A stretch of DNA of 64,000 bases, taken from positions 1 through 64,000 of the forward strand of contig NZ_SCVC01000042.1 of NCBI RefSeq assembly GCF_004297405.1. The letters run 5' to 3'. Below the pieces are notes generated by a model. The model saw nothing but the letters and a program-made list of their open reading frames with translations, was not told the DNA's origin and did not search any database. The DNA is from Reyranella sp. (GTDB lineage Bacteria > Pseudomonadota > Alphaproteobacteria > Reyranellales > Reyranellaceae). Shown here in pieces: positions 8,624 to 17,603 of the stretch. Both the position numbers and the translations under genes were made by a program. Positions within the stretch are counted from its first letter, which is position 1. The number at the start of each line of letters is the position of its first letter.

Positions 8624-9262
8624 ATGAAGGGCGTCTGGTTGGAGGATCTCACCTGGCCTGAGGCCAAAGCTCGCTTCGATCGAGATGACGTGGTCGTCAT
8701 CCCGGTCGCCGCCGCCATCAAACCCCATGGGCCGTATCTGCCGCTGGGTACCGACGCCCTCATAGCCCGTGCATTGGCACAAAGAGTGATCGAGCGGCTG
8801 CCCGTTGTCGTAGCCCCTATGGTGGACTCTGGCGTGGCTCTCGCCTGTACGTCTCTTGCCGGCGGCCAGCATCGGCAAAGTGAGACGTTCAGACAATTTC
8901 TGCGGGATGTTGTCGATGGTTTTGGTACCCAAGGTGTGAGCCGTGTCGCCCTTCTCGGTGTCGGAACCTCGGCCGAACAACTGCTAGATCTAGACCCAGT
9001 GGAGGGTGTCCTTGTGCTCCGCGCAGGAGGCATGGGTGTACCTGTCAAAGCATTGATCGAGCGTCTCGGCGATCATCCGGTCGGCGAAGTTGCGACATCC
9101 ATCATGCTCGCGCTTGCCCCGCGAAGCATTCGACCGGAGCCGTCGGCCGGCGCCGGCGATCCGAGCCACGCGACGGCTTTCAAAGGCGAGCGCCTCATGG
9201 CTGCCTGGGTCGATGACTTGGTGACTACACTCACGGCGAAATGGCCGACGCTAGGGATGTGA
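8624..9262 (+). CDS. Creatininase-fold protein, probably catalytically inactive
   Basis: A 212-residue protein with the creatininase/formamide-amidohydrolase start (WLEDLTWPEAKARF), a VIPVAAAIKPHGPYLPLGTD segment and the SLAGGQH region. Family members read E-x-H at the first ligand pair, with Asp nine residues on, and a later NGHGGN/NGHYEN motif. Here the Glu is K33 while H35 and D44 remain, and the NGHGGN position reads GVGTSA (112-117). Three of five metal ligands therefore appear lost. It is shorter than usual (about 240-260 aa). It could be a non-enzymatic paralogue or a decaying gene. No operon partner is evident. Confidence 0.6.
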   Translation: MKGVWLEDLTWPEAKARFDRDDVVVIPVAAAIKPHGPYLPLGTDALIARALAQRVIERLPVVVAPMVDSGVALACTSLAGGQHRQSETFRQFLRDVVDGFGTQGVSRVALLGVGTSAEQLLDLDPVEGVLVLRAGGMGVPVKALIERLGDHPVGEVATSIMLALAPRSIRPEPSAGAGDPSHATAFKGERLMAAWVDDLVTTLTAKWPTLGM

Positions 9263-9317
9263 GAAAAATGCCGGATTCTCTGGCCTTTCTCGGCATGGGC
9301 TGTCACAAAATCCCGCC

Positions 9318-9692
9318 ATGCCTCTGCATTGGACGATCGACTCCAGGGACCATCTCGTCGTTGCTACCGCCGACGGCGATGTGACGCGTGAGGAGATCGA
9401 GCATTATTTGCACGTGCTCGATGGGGCAAATGCGATGGGGTATCGCAAGCTGTTCGATGCCGGCAACGGTGACACGTCGATGAGCGCCGATGATCTGCTG
9501 GCGATCGGCGTGCAGATTCGTGATCGTCACTCCAAAGGCGATCCTCTTGGCCCGCTGGCCATCGTCATGCCGTCCGACAAGACTGAATTGGTATCACGCA
9601 TCCTCGGCATTCTCGCAGCGGCTGATCGTCCGATGCGCGTCTTCGATTCGATCGAACCGGCACGCCGTTGGATCGAGAGCTTCCCTAAGTAA
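9318..9692 (+). CDS. Small STAS/SpoIIAA-like protein, tandem copy 1
   Basis: A 124-residue soluble protein that starts MPLHWTIDSRDHLVVATADG and ends with SIEPARRWI. The alternation of beta strands and helices, and the final 'F.s.e.A..WL' signature, resemble the STAS/SpoIIAA-like family, although detection by eye is weak. It shares its layout with the next gene: YRKLFDxxxxxxxMxxD, GPLAIVMPxDxTxxxxRxxGxLAAADRPxxVF and AxxWI. The two are therefore tandem paralogues, 20 bp apart. No catalytic residues are evident. A regulatory or scaffold role is a guess. Confidence 0.65.
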   Translation: MPLHWTIDSRDHLVVATADGDVTREEIEHYLHVLDGANAMGYRKLFDAGNGDTSMSADDLLAIGVQIRDRHSKGDPLGPLAIVMPSDKTELVSRILGILAAADRPMRVFDSIEPARRWIESFPK

Positions 9693-9712
9693 AAATCGAG
9701 AGCGACATCTGT

Positions 9713-10084
9713 ATGCCCATTCGTTGGACCGTCGATCAGTCGCGGGAAATGCTCCTGGCTGAAGCCGAAGGCGCAATCACCCTGCAGGAGGTCGTCGAGT
9801 ATCTCGACGCTGTGGTCACCGCCGGGACCGGGCCCTATCGCAAGCTGTTCGACGGCAGCAAGGCGCAGTCGGCGATGACCGATGAAGAGATGATGGTCCT
9901 GGGAGCGCGGCTGCGGACCTATCACGGTCAAGGTAAGACCGGTGCTCTCGCCATCGTCGTGGCCGCGGACGAGACGCATGGCCTCGCCCGCTTGTTCGGT
10001 GTCTTGGCAGCTGCCGATCGCCGAACCAAGATCTTCAATACCCTGAAGGCCGCCCGCGATTGGATCGACGCGCAACCGCGATGA
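9713..10084 (+). CDS. Small STAS/SpoIIAA-like protein, tandem copy 2
   Basis: A 123-residue paralogue of the preceding gene. It has the matching segments IRWTVDQSREMLLAEAEG, PYRKLFDGS, GALAIVVAADETHGLARLFG, VLAAADRRTKIF and AARDWIDAQ. The two copies differ at most positions outside these blocks, so the duplication is not recent. The 20-bp spacing suggests one transcript. No signal peptide or membrane segment is present. Confidence 0.65.
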   Translation: MPIRWTVDQSREMLLAEAEGAITLQEVVEYLDAVVTAGTGPYRKLFDGSKAQSAMTDEEMMVLGARLRTYHGQGKTGALAIVVAADETHGLARLFGVLAAADRRTKIFNTLKAARDWIDAQPR

Positions 10085-10117
10085 GCGATCGGGTATAGTG
10101 GCGGCCAACAGACGGAG

Positions 10118-10567
10118 ATGGAAATGAAGTTGTTCGGAGTATCTGCAATCCTGGTCGCATCGGTCGTCGCTGGCACCGCCCTCGCCGAGACCGCCATCCA
10201 GGCTGGCGAATGGGAGGCCACCGAGAAGACCACGCTGGAAGGCGTGCAGCCCACACCCGCTACGTCGAAGAAGGTTTGTCTCAAGGGCGACGACGCCAAG
10301 CTAGAGCGGCTGCTCTTTCCGACGCCGGCCGAGATGAAGGAACACGGCTGCACATACCAGGAGGGGGCCAAGAAGGCGGGTGTGCTGACGGCCACGTTGA
10401 TCTGTCCGCCGTCCGACATGATCGCGGGCGTTACGGCCAAGGCCGAGATCAACTACAGCGCCACGAGCTATGAAGGGATGGGCCAGATCGAAGCCAAGGA
10501 CAAATCGGGCACTACGATCAAAGGCAGCAGCGTTCTGAGCGGCAAGCGTCTCGGTGACTGCTCGTAG
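10118..10567 (+). CDS. Secreted DUF3617-family protein
   Basis: A 149-residue protein with a clear Sec signal peptide (MKLFGVSAILVASVVAGTALAE), followed by the DUF3617 pattern: 'aGeWE.t', a Lys/Cys segment KKVCLKGDDA, HGCTYQEG, LICPP and a terminal SGKRLGDCS. The four Cys residues could form two disulfides in the periplasm. ATG codons at 10118 and 10124 are both possible. DUF3617 proteins have no established function. It stands alone between the STAS-like pair and a peptide-type solute-binding protein. Confidence 0.75.
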   Translation: MEMKLFGVSAILVASVVAGTALAETAIQAGEWEATEKTTLEGVQPTPATSKKVCLKGDDAKLERLLFPTPAEMKEHGCTYQEGAKKAGVLTATLICPPSDMIAGVTAKAEINYSATSYEGMGQIEAKDKSGTTIKGSSVLSGKRLGDCS

Positions 10568-10695
10568 CATCCGTCGATAGCGAGAGCGCTCATCCGATAT
10601 CGCTCTGCAGAGTTTGTGAAATTCGGACAGGTCTTCATACTCACACGAAATGACGGCACCGCGATCTAACGCGGCCTGTGTGAGGAGGAGACGAC

Positions 10696-12285
10696 ATGAA
10701 AAAGAGGGCAGGATCTTTCACCCTGGCCGCTGTGGCGGCCGCGATGGTTCTGACGCCGGGCGTCGGCTGGAGTCAGAAAGCAGGCGGGGTGTTGAAGATC
10801 CAGCACATGGACACGCCGCCCAGCGCGTCGATCCATGAAGAGGCGACCGTATCCGTCGCCGTGCCGTTCATGGCGCTGTATAACAATCTGGTCGTGTTCG
10901 ACCAGAACGTGGCCAAGAACAGCTTTGACTCGATCGTGCCCGATCTCGCCACAAGCTGGTCGTGGAGTGGCGACGGCAAGCAGCTCGTCTTCAAGCTGCG
11001 CGAGGGCGTGAAATGGCACGACGGCAAGCCGTTCACGGCCAAGGACGTAGTCTGCACGTTCGATCTTCTGCTGAGCCCCGACAAGCTCCGGCGTAATCCG
11101 CGCTCGGCGTGGTGGGGGAATGTCGAGAAGGCAACGACCACCGGCGATTTCGACGTCACCTTGCATCTCAAACAACCGCAGCCAGCCCTGCTGGCGTTGC
11201 TCGCCTCGGGCTATTCGCCGATCTATCCCTGCCATGTGCCGTCGGCCGACATGCGCCGCAAGCCGGTCGGCACCGGACCCTTCAAGCTGGCCGAGTTCAA
11301 GATGAACGAGGGCATCAAGCTCGTGAAGAATCCGGACTACTGGAAGAAGGGGCGGCCCTACCTCGATGGCATCGAATACACGATCATTCCCGATCGTTCG
11401 ACGCGTATGCTCTCTTTTATCGCCGGCAAGTTCGACATGACCTTCCCGGCCGACATCACGGTGCCGTTGTTGAAGAACATCAAGCACGATGCACCGCAGG
11501 CCCAGTGCACCATGCGGGAAAGCGGCGTCAGCACCAACCTGATCGTCAATCGCGAGGTGGCGCCCTTCGACAATCCCAAGGTCCGCCGAGCGCTCGCCCT
11601 GACGCTCGATCGTCAGGCTTTCATCGACATTCTGAGTGAAGGCGAGGGCAAGATAAGCTCCGCCATGCTGCCGCCACCCGATGGTGTCTGGGGCATGCCG
11701 CCGGAAATGATAAAGACCCTCACCGGCTACGGCGACGTCGAGAAGAACCGTGCCGAAGCGCGTGAGCTGATGAAGGGAGCGGGCTACGGGCCGGACAAGC
11801 GGCTGAAGCTCAAGGTCAGCACGCGCAACATCGCGACCTTCAAGGATCCGGCGGTGATCCTGATCGACCAGCTCAAGCAAATCTGGATCGACGGTGAACT
11901 CGAGATCATCGACACCGCGGTCTACTACAATCGCGTCTTCAAGAAGGACTATGTCGTGGCGCTGAACCTGAGCGGCAGCGCCGTCGACGATCCCGACGTT
12001 ACCTTCTTCGAGAACTACGCCTGCGGGTCGCTGCGCAACTACAACAACTACTGCAATCCCGAGATGACCAAGCTCTTCGAGGAGCAGTCGCGCGAGCCCG
12101 ACCAACAGAAGCGTCTCAAGCTGGTGTGGGAGATCGACCGCAAGCTGCAGGAGGATATCGCCCGGCCGATCATCTCCTACGGCCGGATTGCCGGCTGCTG
12201 GCAGCCCGCGGTGAAGAACGTCACCCTGCACGTCAACAGTATCTACAACAATTGGCGCTTCGACGACGTTTGGCTCGAGCGCTAG
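10696..12285 (+). CDS. ABC transporter periplasmic solute-binding protein, peptide/nickel type (SBP_bac_5), orphan
   Basis: A 529-residue family 5 solute-binding protein with a signal peptide ending near GVGWSQ. Family motifs include LATSWSWSGDGKQLVFKLREGVKWHDGKPFTAKDV, PVGTGPFKLAEF and NPKVRRALALTLDRQAF. A strong Shine-Dalgarno sequence (gaggaggag) precedes the ATG at 10696. No permease or ATPase gene is adjacent, so it must pair with a transporter encoded elsewhere, possibly the one at 37472-41320. The ligand (peptide, glutathione, opine or similar) cannot be told from sequence. Confidence 0.9.
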   Translation: MKKRAGSFTLAAVAAAMVLTPGVGWSQKAGGVLKIQHMDTPPSASIHEEATVSVAVPFMALYNNLVVFDQNVAKNSFDSIVPDLATSWSWSGDGKQLVFKLREGVKWHDGKPFTAKDVVCTFDLLLSPDKLRRNPRSAWWGNVEKATTTGDFDVTLHLKQPQPALLALLASGYSPIYPCHVPSADMRRKPVGTGPFKLAEFKMNEGIKLVKNPDYWKKGRPYLDGIEYTIIPDRSTRMLSFIAGKFDMTFPADITVPLLKNIKHDAPQAQCTMRESGVSTNLIVNREVAPFDNPKVRRALALTLDRQAFIDILSEGEGKISSAMLPPPDGVWGMPPEMIKTLTGYGDVEKNRAEARELMKGAGYGPDKRLKLKVSTRNIATFKDPAVILIDQLKQIWIDGELEIIDTAVYYNRVFKKDYVVALNLSGSAVDDPDVTFFENYACGSLRNYNNYCNPEMTKLFEEQSREPDQQKRLKLVWEIDRKLQEDIARPIISYGRIAGCWQPAVKNVTLHVNSIYNNWRFDDVWLER

Positions 12286-12335
12286 GTTGCTTGCTGTTGG
12301 CATAGAAAGGGAGACGATCTAACCTAGATCAGCGG

Positions 12336-12358
12336 CGGTCGGGACTCATTCCCGGCCG
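12336..12358. terminator. GC-rich hairpin downstream of the solute-binding protein gene
   Basis: A 9-bp stem (CGGTCGGGA / TTCCCGGCCG region, one G-T pair) with a loop of about 5 nt lies 50 bp after the stop. No T-run follows, so it is only a possible terminator or 3' stabiliser. Confidence 0.35.
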
Positions 12359-12384
12359 CGGGCCCCACAGGACTTTTCGGAGCT

Positions 12385-13593
12385 GTGATGTCGCTTTCCA
12401 GGACGATCGTCTCGACGTTTGTCACTGTCATTGTCTCGTTGGTTGTCGCGGAGCTCGTTGCCCGCGCCGTGTTTAGCTTGAAGCCACTCGTTATCCAGAC
12501 GCCCTACCATCCGATCTATGCGTTGGCGGAGTTCGACAATTTGTCGACCAATGCGGAAATGGCGCATGGCCCGTCGGGTCCGATGGCCTACGGCTATGAG
12601 GAGGGGGTGTTCGGCTATTACTATGATGGTCGAACGCTGCCGCCGCGCTCCTCGACGAATCTTTCCGATTTTCTGTTCCGGCATACGCTGTCGCGCTACG
12701 ACGCCGCCACCATCGATCGTCTTGCCTGCGAGCAGCCCAATTCTGCAGCCATCTACGTACTCGGCGGATCGGTCGCCCAGGGTCATTCCGCCCAGAGCAA
12801 GGCTGCCACCTGGCATGCCCTCCTCGAAGGTAAGCTGCGGCGGCAGCTTCAGCGCGACGATATCTTTCTCTTCAACGGCGCGATGGGCGGATATCTGTCG
12901 TTGCAGGACAAGATGGCCTATTACCTCGCCGCCGTGCCACGCAATGCCCGCGCCGTCCTGATACTGAATTCACAGAATGATCTCGTTGTTCCTCTGAGTT
13001 CTGGAACGCGGCCTGGCGATCCTTTTGTATTGGGCGTGCGCTTTGGCCAATTCTTCACCGACGGCTTCTTTTGGTGGCTGGCCAAGCACAGCGCGATCGT
13101 GAATGCTCTGGTCCAGTCCGAAGTGAAGCAGGCAATCCAGACCTACCGACAGCGCTTGAACGAAGACGACGCGGCCTTTGCCCAATACGCGGAGGCTGTG
13201 ATGGATATCTACTTCGAGAACATGCACGAGGTGCTGGAGGACTGTGCGATCCATGGCCGGGCCTGTCTTGTCACCATACAACCCTCCCGCAGCTTCACGG
13301 CCATCAATCGAGGGCTTCCTGCCAGCGATGTCTTGTCGGAGAAGCGCATGCGCAGCTTCTACGAAATGCTGAAGCAGAGGGTGGCCCGTAGCCCCTATCG
13401 TGCGCGCTTCGTCGACCTCACCGGCATCTTCGATCGCTCGGATATGGCTGAGATCTATACTGACGGCGCGCATTTTAGCGAACGCGGACAGGCAATCTTG
13501 GCCGACGAGCTGATGCAGTCGGCACTTGGATTGTTGAAAGATACTGCCGGGGGTACAGGGACGCCGGGCCGCTGCCGACGCCCGTCGATCTGA
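12385..13593 (+). CDS. Membrane-anchored SGNH-hydrolase-like protein
   Basis: A 402-residue protein with one N-terminal membrane segment (IVSTFVTVIVSLVVAELVARAVF) and a periplasmic SGNH-like domain. Block I is IYVLGGSVAQGHS (Ser nucleophile in GGS). Block III is ILNSQNDLVV (Asn). Block V is YTDGAHFSERGQ, where D-x-x-H supplies the acid and base. Substrates of such anchored SGNH proteins include acylated polysaccharides and lipids, but nothing here identifies one. A similar architecture appears at 18756-20240. ATG codons at 12385 and 12388 are equally possible. Confidence 0.65.
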   Translation: MMSLSRTIVSTFVTVIVSLVVAELVARAVFSLKPLVIQTPYHPIYALAEFDNLSTNAEMAHGPSGPMAYGYEEGVFGYYYDGRTLPPRSSTNLSDFLFRHTLSRYDAATIDRLACEQPNSAAIYVLGGSVAQGHSAQSKAATWHALLEGKLRRQLQRDDIFLFNGAMGGYLSLQDKMAYYLAAVPRNARAVLILNSQNDLVVPLSSGTRPGDPFVLGVRFGQFFTDGFFWWLAKHSAIVNALVQSEVKQAIQTYRQRLNEDDAAFAQYAEAVMDIYFENMHEVLEDCAIHGRACLVTIQPSRSFTAINRGLPASDVLSEKRMRSFYEMLKQRVARSPYRARFVDLTGIFDRSDMAEIYTDGAHFSERGQAILADELMQSALGLLKDTAGGTGTPGRCRRPSI

Positions 13594-13678
13594 CTTGCGA
13601 AACTGACGGTGCTTGCAGGCGTGCGCGGCTGCGTCGACGAGCCTAGGCTTTCTCCCAATAAAGAAGTGGAGGAAGCGC

Positions 13679-14875
13679 ATGCGGATTTTTGGAACGGCGG
13701 CGCTGGTCGCCGGGCTCTCGATCGCCTCGTTCGGTGTGGGATCGGCCCTCGCACAACCAAAGTACGGGCCGGGCACCTCGGCGACCGAGATCAAGGTCGG
13801 ACAGACCATCGCCTATTCCGGCCCGGCATCCGCCTACGGCCAGCTTGGCAAGGTCGAGGAAGCCTACTTCAAGTGGCTGAATGCCAAGGGCGGCATCAAC
13901 GGCCGCAAGATCACCTTCATCACGCTCGACGACGGCTACTCGCCGCCTAAGGCGGTCGAGAACGTGCGCCGTCTGGTCGAAAGCGATCAGGTGGCCCTGG
14001 TGTTCAACGTATTGGGTACGCCGCTCAACATGGCGATCCGGCCCTACATGAACCAGAAGAAGGTGCCGCAGCTCTTCATTGCCGCCGGCGCCACGGCCTT
14101 CAACGATCCGGCGAAGTTCCCTTGGACAATGGGCTGGCAGCCTAACCTCCAGGCCGAGACGGCCTTCTACGCCAAGCACCTGCTGGCTAAGGCGCCCAAC
14201 GCCAAGGTGGCGGTGCTCTACCAGAACGACGATTTCGGTAAGGACATGCTGCACGGCCTGCAGCTCGCGCTTGGCGACAAGGCCAAGACCATGATCGTCG
14301 ACACACAGAATTTCCAGCCGACTGATCCGACGATCGACAGCCAGCTTATCGCGCTCAAGGCTTCTGGCGCAGATACGCTGTTCCTCTTCACCTATGCCAA
14401 GCAGGCGGCCCAGGCGATCAGCAAGATGGACGATCTTGCCTGGAAGCCCACGACCTACCTGCACCTCGGCGCAGCCTCGGTCGGCGCTACCTTCAAGCCG
14501 GCCGGGCTCGAGAAGTCGAAAGGCATCCTGACCGCGGGGTTCATGAAGGACGTGACCGACCCACAATGGAAGGACGATCCCGACGTCAATGCGTGGGTCG
14601 CCTGGATGAAGGAGAACATGCCGGGCGCGGAGCTCTCCGATATCCTGAACGCCGCTGGGTACGCCTATGCCCAGACGCTCGAACAGGTGTTGCGCCAGGC
14701 CGGAGACAATCTCACGCGCGAGAACATCATGGCGCAGGCGGCCAACCTGAAGAATTTCCGGGTCGGCCTGCTGCTGCCGGAGAGCCGCATCAACACCAGC
14801 CCGACCGATTACCGGGTCATCACCTACATGAAGCTGCAGCGCTTCAACGGAACGAGCTGGGATTACGTCGACTGA
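13679..14875 (+). CDS. Branched-chain-amino-acid-type ABC solute-binding protein (Peripla_BP_6), orphan
   Basis: A 398-residue periplasmic binding protein. The signal peptide MRIFGTAALVAGLSIASFG ends near SALAQ. The mature start (GTSATEIKVGQTIAYSGPASAYG) and the KVAVLYQNDDFGKDM segment are typical of LivJ/AmiC-like type I fold proteins. The ATG at 13679 follows a good Shine-Dalgarno sequence (gtggagga) and gives the signal peptide directly; an upstream in-frame ATG at 13613 would spoil it. No liv permease or ATPase genes are adjacent. The phytanoyl-CoA dioxygenase family gene starts 12 bp downstream and is likely co-transcribed, so both may serve uptake and oxidation of the same unknown compound. 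Confidence 0.9.
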   Translation: MRIFGTAALVAGLSIASFGVGSALAQPKYGPGTSATEIKVGQTIAYSGPASAYGQLGKVEEAYFKWLNAKGGINGRKITFITLDDGYSPPKAVENVRRLVESDQVALVFNVLGTPLNMAIRPYMNQKKVPQLFIAAGATAFNDPAKFPWTMGWQPNLQAETAFYAKHLLAKAPNAKVAVLYQNDDFGKDMLHGLQLALGDKAKTMIVDTQNFQPTDPTIDSQLIALKASGADTLFLFTYAKQAAQAISKMDDLAWKPTTYLHLGAASVGATFKPAGLEKSKGILTAGFMKDVTDPQWKDDPDVNAWVAWMKENMPGAELSDILNAAGYAYAQTLEQVLRQAGDNLTRENIMAQAANLKNFRVGLLLPESRINTSPTDYRVITYMKLQRFNGTSWDYVD

Positions 14876-14887
14876 CGGAGGCGTGCG

Positions 14888-16048
14888 ATGGACCAGACGG
14901 TGGTTGATCACACGGCCGACTACGGGCCAGAAGAGGCCGCGATGCAGGCCTATCTTCGTGAAGGTGAGAAGCGGGCCTATGCGCTGGGCAATCGCGGGCC
15001 GATCCGTTTCACCGCTGACGGCGCTTTGCATCCGGAGATCGTCGAAGCCTATTGGCGATGTGGCTTCTACGTTTTCGAAGGCGTTCTGAAGTCGGACGAA
15101 TTGGCTGACATCGAGCGTGACCTGCGCGACATTCTCGATCGGTTGCCGGTCGAGCGGGGAGCGCCGGTCGATGCCAAGGGACGGCCGGCGCTAGGTGTGG
15201 GATGTGCGGCGCCAAACCTGCTCTGGTCCAAGCCGCTCGGCGATCCGTTCGGCGGCACTGCACTCGCCAATGGCCGCCACCAGGTGAAGATGTTCGAGCC
15301 GAAGGCGGCCGCCGATGCGCCCAAGGAGATCGTCTATCTCATCCTGGGCTCGCTGCAATTTTCGGAGGCGGCCCTGCGTGTCTACGGCCATCCGCAGCTT
15401 CTGGCTGTCGCTGCGGCGATCAACGGACCGGACTTCGCCCCCTTCAACGAGGCCCTGTTCATCAAGGAACCGGGCCGCGGTGCCTCCGTGGCCTGGCACC
15501 AGGATGGCGTCACCCACTGGGACAGTCCCGACTGGGACGAAGGCGTGCACGGCTTCAACTTCATGGGTCAGCTCTATGGCTGTACGCCGGCCAACGGCGT
15601 CTGGGTCGTGCCGGGCTCGCACAAGCTGGGCAAGATCGACATCAAGTCTGTGATCGCCAAGGCCGGCAGCGAACGGTTGCCCGAGGCGGTGCCAATGGTC
15701 TGCAGGCCGGGGGATGTCTGCATCACCAATCGCCAGGCGCTGCACGGTTCCTTCGCCAACACCAGCAAGGATTGGCGCGTGACCGTGAACTTCGGCTTCC
15801 ATCGCCGCAAGTCGGTATTGGATGTCAAAGGTGGTGGCGTACACAACAAGGAGGCGGTCTACGACGCCGCGCGCATTCGCGAGCGAGCCAGGATGATCGG
15901 CTACGCCATCGATGCCCGCCGCAAGCGCTTTCCGCAGGAGACGCCCTTCGTCTACCGCCTGCACGCTGAAGCGGGAGAGACCTATCGCTGGGACGACGCT
16001 GCCCGAGCCGGCGTCAAGGACTACAACCTGCTCGATTTGTCGATCTAG
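14888..16048 (+). CDS. Phytanoyl-CoA dioxygenase (PhyH) family Fe(II)/2-oxoglutarate oxygenase
   Basis: A 386-residue protein with the facial triad of non-haem iron oxygenases: H204-Q-D206 in AWHQDGVTHWD and distal H286 in RQALHGSFANTS. R297 is placed to bind 2-oxoglutarate. The VPGSHKLGKI loop is also typical. The family hydroxylates lipids, osmolytes or antibiotics; the substrate here is unknown. A Shine-Dalgarno sequence (cggaggcg) precedes the ATG. It lies 12 bp after the orphan solute-binding protein gene and converges with the polysaccharide deacetylase gene. Confidence 0.85.
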   Translation: MDQTVVDHTADYGPEEAAMQAYLREGEKRAYALGNRGPIRFTADGALHPEIVEAYWRCGFYVFEGVLKSDELADIERDLRDILDRLPVERGAPVDAKGRPALGVGCAAPNLLWSKPLGDPFGGTALANGRHQVKMFEPKAAADAPKEIVYLILGSLQFSEAALRVYGHPQLLAVAAAINGPDFAPFNEALFIKEPGRGASVAWHQDGVTHWDSPDWDEGVHGFNFMGQLYGCTPANGVWVVPGSHKLGKIDIKSVIAKAGSERLPEAVPMVCRPGDVCITNRQALHGSFANTSKDWRVTVNFGFHRRKSVLDVKGGGVHNKEAVYDAARIRERARMIGYAIDARRKRFPQETPFVYRLHAEAGETYRWDDAARAGVKDYNLLDLSI

Positions 16049-16057
16049 CCTGTCTCG

Positions 16058-17029
16058 TCAGTACATCTTGGGAATGAAGACGCCTTCCATGTTGTCGGAG
16101 ATGGCACGGAAGACCCGGCCCATGACTTCGGGTGTGCTGTGGCCCGGCATCGGGGAGATACGGTCGATCTCCTCGAAGACCGCCGGCGGGCAATCCTCGA
16201 TGGCGACGCCTTTCAGCGCCGCCCATTTCTGCACCTGATTAAGGAACCGCGGCGTGACGATCGGCACGGCCTCTCGGTTGAACGGATCGGCCATTGCCTC
16301 TTCGAGGGGAATGAATTCGACGCCGGCAGCCTGAAAGCGGTCGAGGATCTCGCTGAGACAGTCGGCGGCCAGCGGCGTGCCGTGGATCAGCCAGATATGC
16401 GCCGGATCTCGGCCGAACATGGCGCGCGCCGCGGCGGCCTGTACGCGAAGTTGCCGCTCGGCTGTATCGACGAACAGGCGCCGGACCCGCTTCAAACCGT
16501 CGGCATCGCCAGCCTTGGTGGCCCGCCAATGCGGCGCCAGGAATTCGGTGTCGTAGAACCAGATGCTGATCGGTGCGGGCGTGAAGCCGTGCCGATCGAG
16601 ATAGGCCTTCACGCCCTCGTGCTTCTCCGGCGTGTTGCCCCAATTGTCCATGCAGTAGCGGAAGTACCGCGTGGGCACCCGGCTGGACCAGGGTTGGATC
16701 AGGGTTTCGGTCCGCTCGATGTCGGCGAGATATTTCGGCACGGTCACCCAGTTCAGGTTCGCGTGATGATGGGTGTGGTTGGCGATGTGATGCCCGGCCT
16801 CGACCCAATGATCGAAAGTGCGAAGGAGGTCGGGCCGCCCTTCGGCCGGACTGGTGGCCGAAAAGGCGTAGGTGCCGGTGACCTTGTGCCGTTTCATGGC
16901 GTCGGTCATCGCCTGCGTGATGCCGAGGTGCGTGTAGCCGGACGCCAGCGGCATGTCCGGCCACAACAGAAGGTCATCCATGCTGATGGCGAGCCGGATT
17001 GGTCCGTCGGGTGAAATCGGCTCTACCAT
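16058..17029 (-). CDS. Polysaccharide deacetylase (NodB-homology) family protein
   Basis: A 323-residue protein of the carbohydrate esterase 4 fold. The catalytic Asp pair is visible in AISMDDLLLWPD (D18, D19). The zinc-ligand HxxxH motif is in IANHTHHHANLNW (H85 and H89). No signal peptide is seen, so it is probably cytoplasmic and may act on a small N-acyl or amide substrate (compare allantoinase PuuE-like members) rather than on a wall polymer. Its ATG touches the stop of the DUF4269 gene with no gap. The three minus-strand genes 16058-18683 look like one operon. Confidence 0.8.
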   Translation of the reverse strand: MVEPISPDGPIRLAISMDDLLLWPDMPLASGYTHLGITQAMTDAMKRHKVTGTYAFSATSPAEGRPDLLRTFDHWVEAGHHIANHTHHHANLNWVTVPKYLADIERTETLIQPWSSRVPTRYFRYCMDNWGNTPEKHEGVKAYLDRHGFTPAPISIWFYDTEFLAPHWRATKAGDADGLKRVRRLFVDTAERQLRVQAAAARAMFGRDPAHIWLIHGTPLAADCLSEILDRFQAAGVEFIPLEEAMADPFNREAVPIVTPRFLNQVQKWAALKGVAIEDCPPAVFEEIDRISPMPGHSTPEVMGRVFRAISDNMEGVFIPKMY

Positions 17030-17599
17030 CTACTTTTCTCCACCAGTGCTCATGGCCGCCACTGTGATAGCAAATCCGCGACCGTTCAGCAGCCGGACGA
17101 GGTCGGCATCGGACCTCGCTTCGACATCGAGCAGGGCGAAGTAGGGATCGCCGGCGAGGCCCAGCACCGCGGCGAAGGCTGGTTCGGTCTTCAACCCACC
17201 GCGACGACGCTCCATGACTGCCGCGCGAAAGGCGTCGCCGCCCAGCGCCAGCAGCCGACGCTCGACCGTGAAATGTCGCCAACCCGCTTGCTGTACGACT
17301 GGGCGAGACGCACCGAAGATTTCGATCGGCCAGCCATGGGCTTTGAAGGACGCGACGACCGGTCGTGCATCGCCAGTCCATTGATGGATGGCAAATTGTT
17401 CGTGGTTGCTGGCGAAATCCCAGACTGTTCGCGTGAAGGCATCGGCATCGGCATCGACGACGTGGCACAGCACGTCGATATCGCTGCCGGGCATGTCCAG
17501 TCCCAGGGGCGGGGTGCCAGCGACATGCGGATCGAAGCGCGCCAGCACCGCCAACAGATCCAGCCGTTGCAAGGCCTCGAGATAGGTGGGTGAGGCCAT
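17030..17599 (-). CDS. DUF4269 family protein (nucleotidyltransferase-like)
   Basis: A 189-residue protein matching DUF4269: LEALQRLDLLAVLARFDPHVAGTPPLGLDMPGSDIDVLCHV, then a FAIHQW segment and IEIFGASRPV (each quoted within short blocks of the family consensus). The GSDIDVLC motif is like the G-S-x-D-x-D signature of minimal nucleotidyltransferases, so a nucleotide-transfer fold is plausible. Activity in the family has not been established to my knowledge. It lies 4 bp after the luciferase-like gene and directly before the deacetylase gene. Confidence 0.75.
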   Translation of the reverse strand: MASPTYLEALQRLDLLAVLARFDPHVAGTPPLGLDMPGSDIDVLCHVVDADADAFTRTVWDFASNHEQFAIHQWTGDARPVVASFKAHGWPIEIFGASRPVVQQAGWRHFTVERRLLALGGDAFRAAVMERRRGGLKTEPAFAAVLGLAGDPYFALLDVEARSDADLVRLLNGRGFAITVAAMSTGGEK

Positions 17600-17603
17600 C
17601 GTG

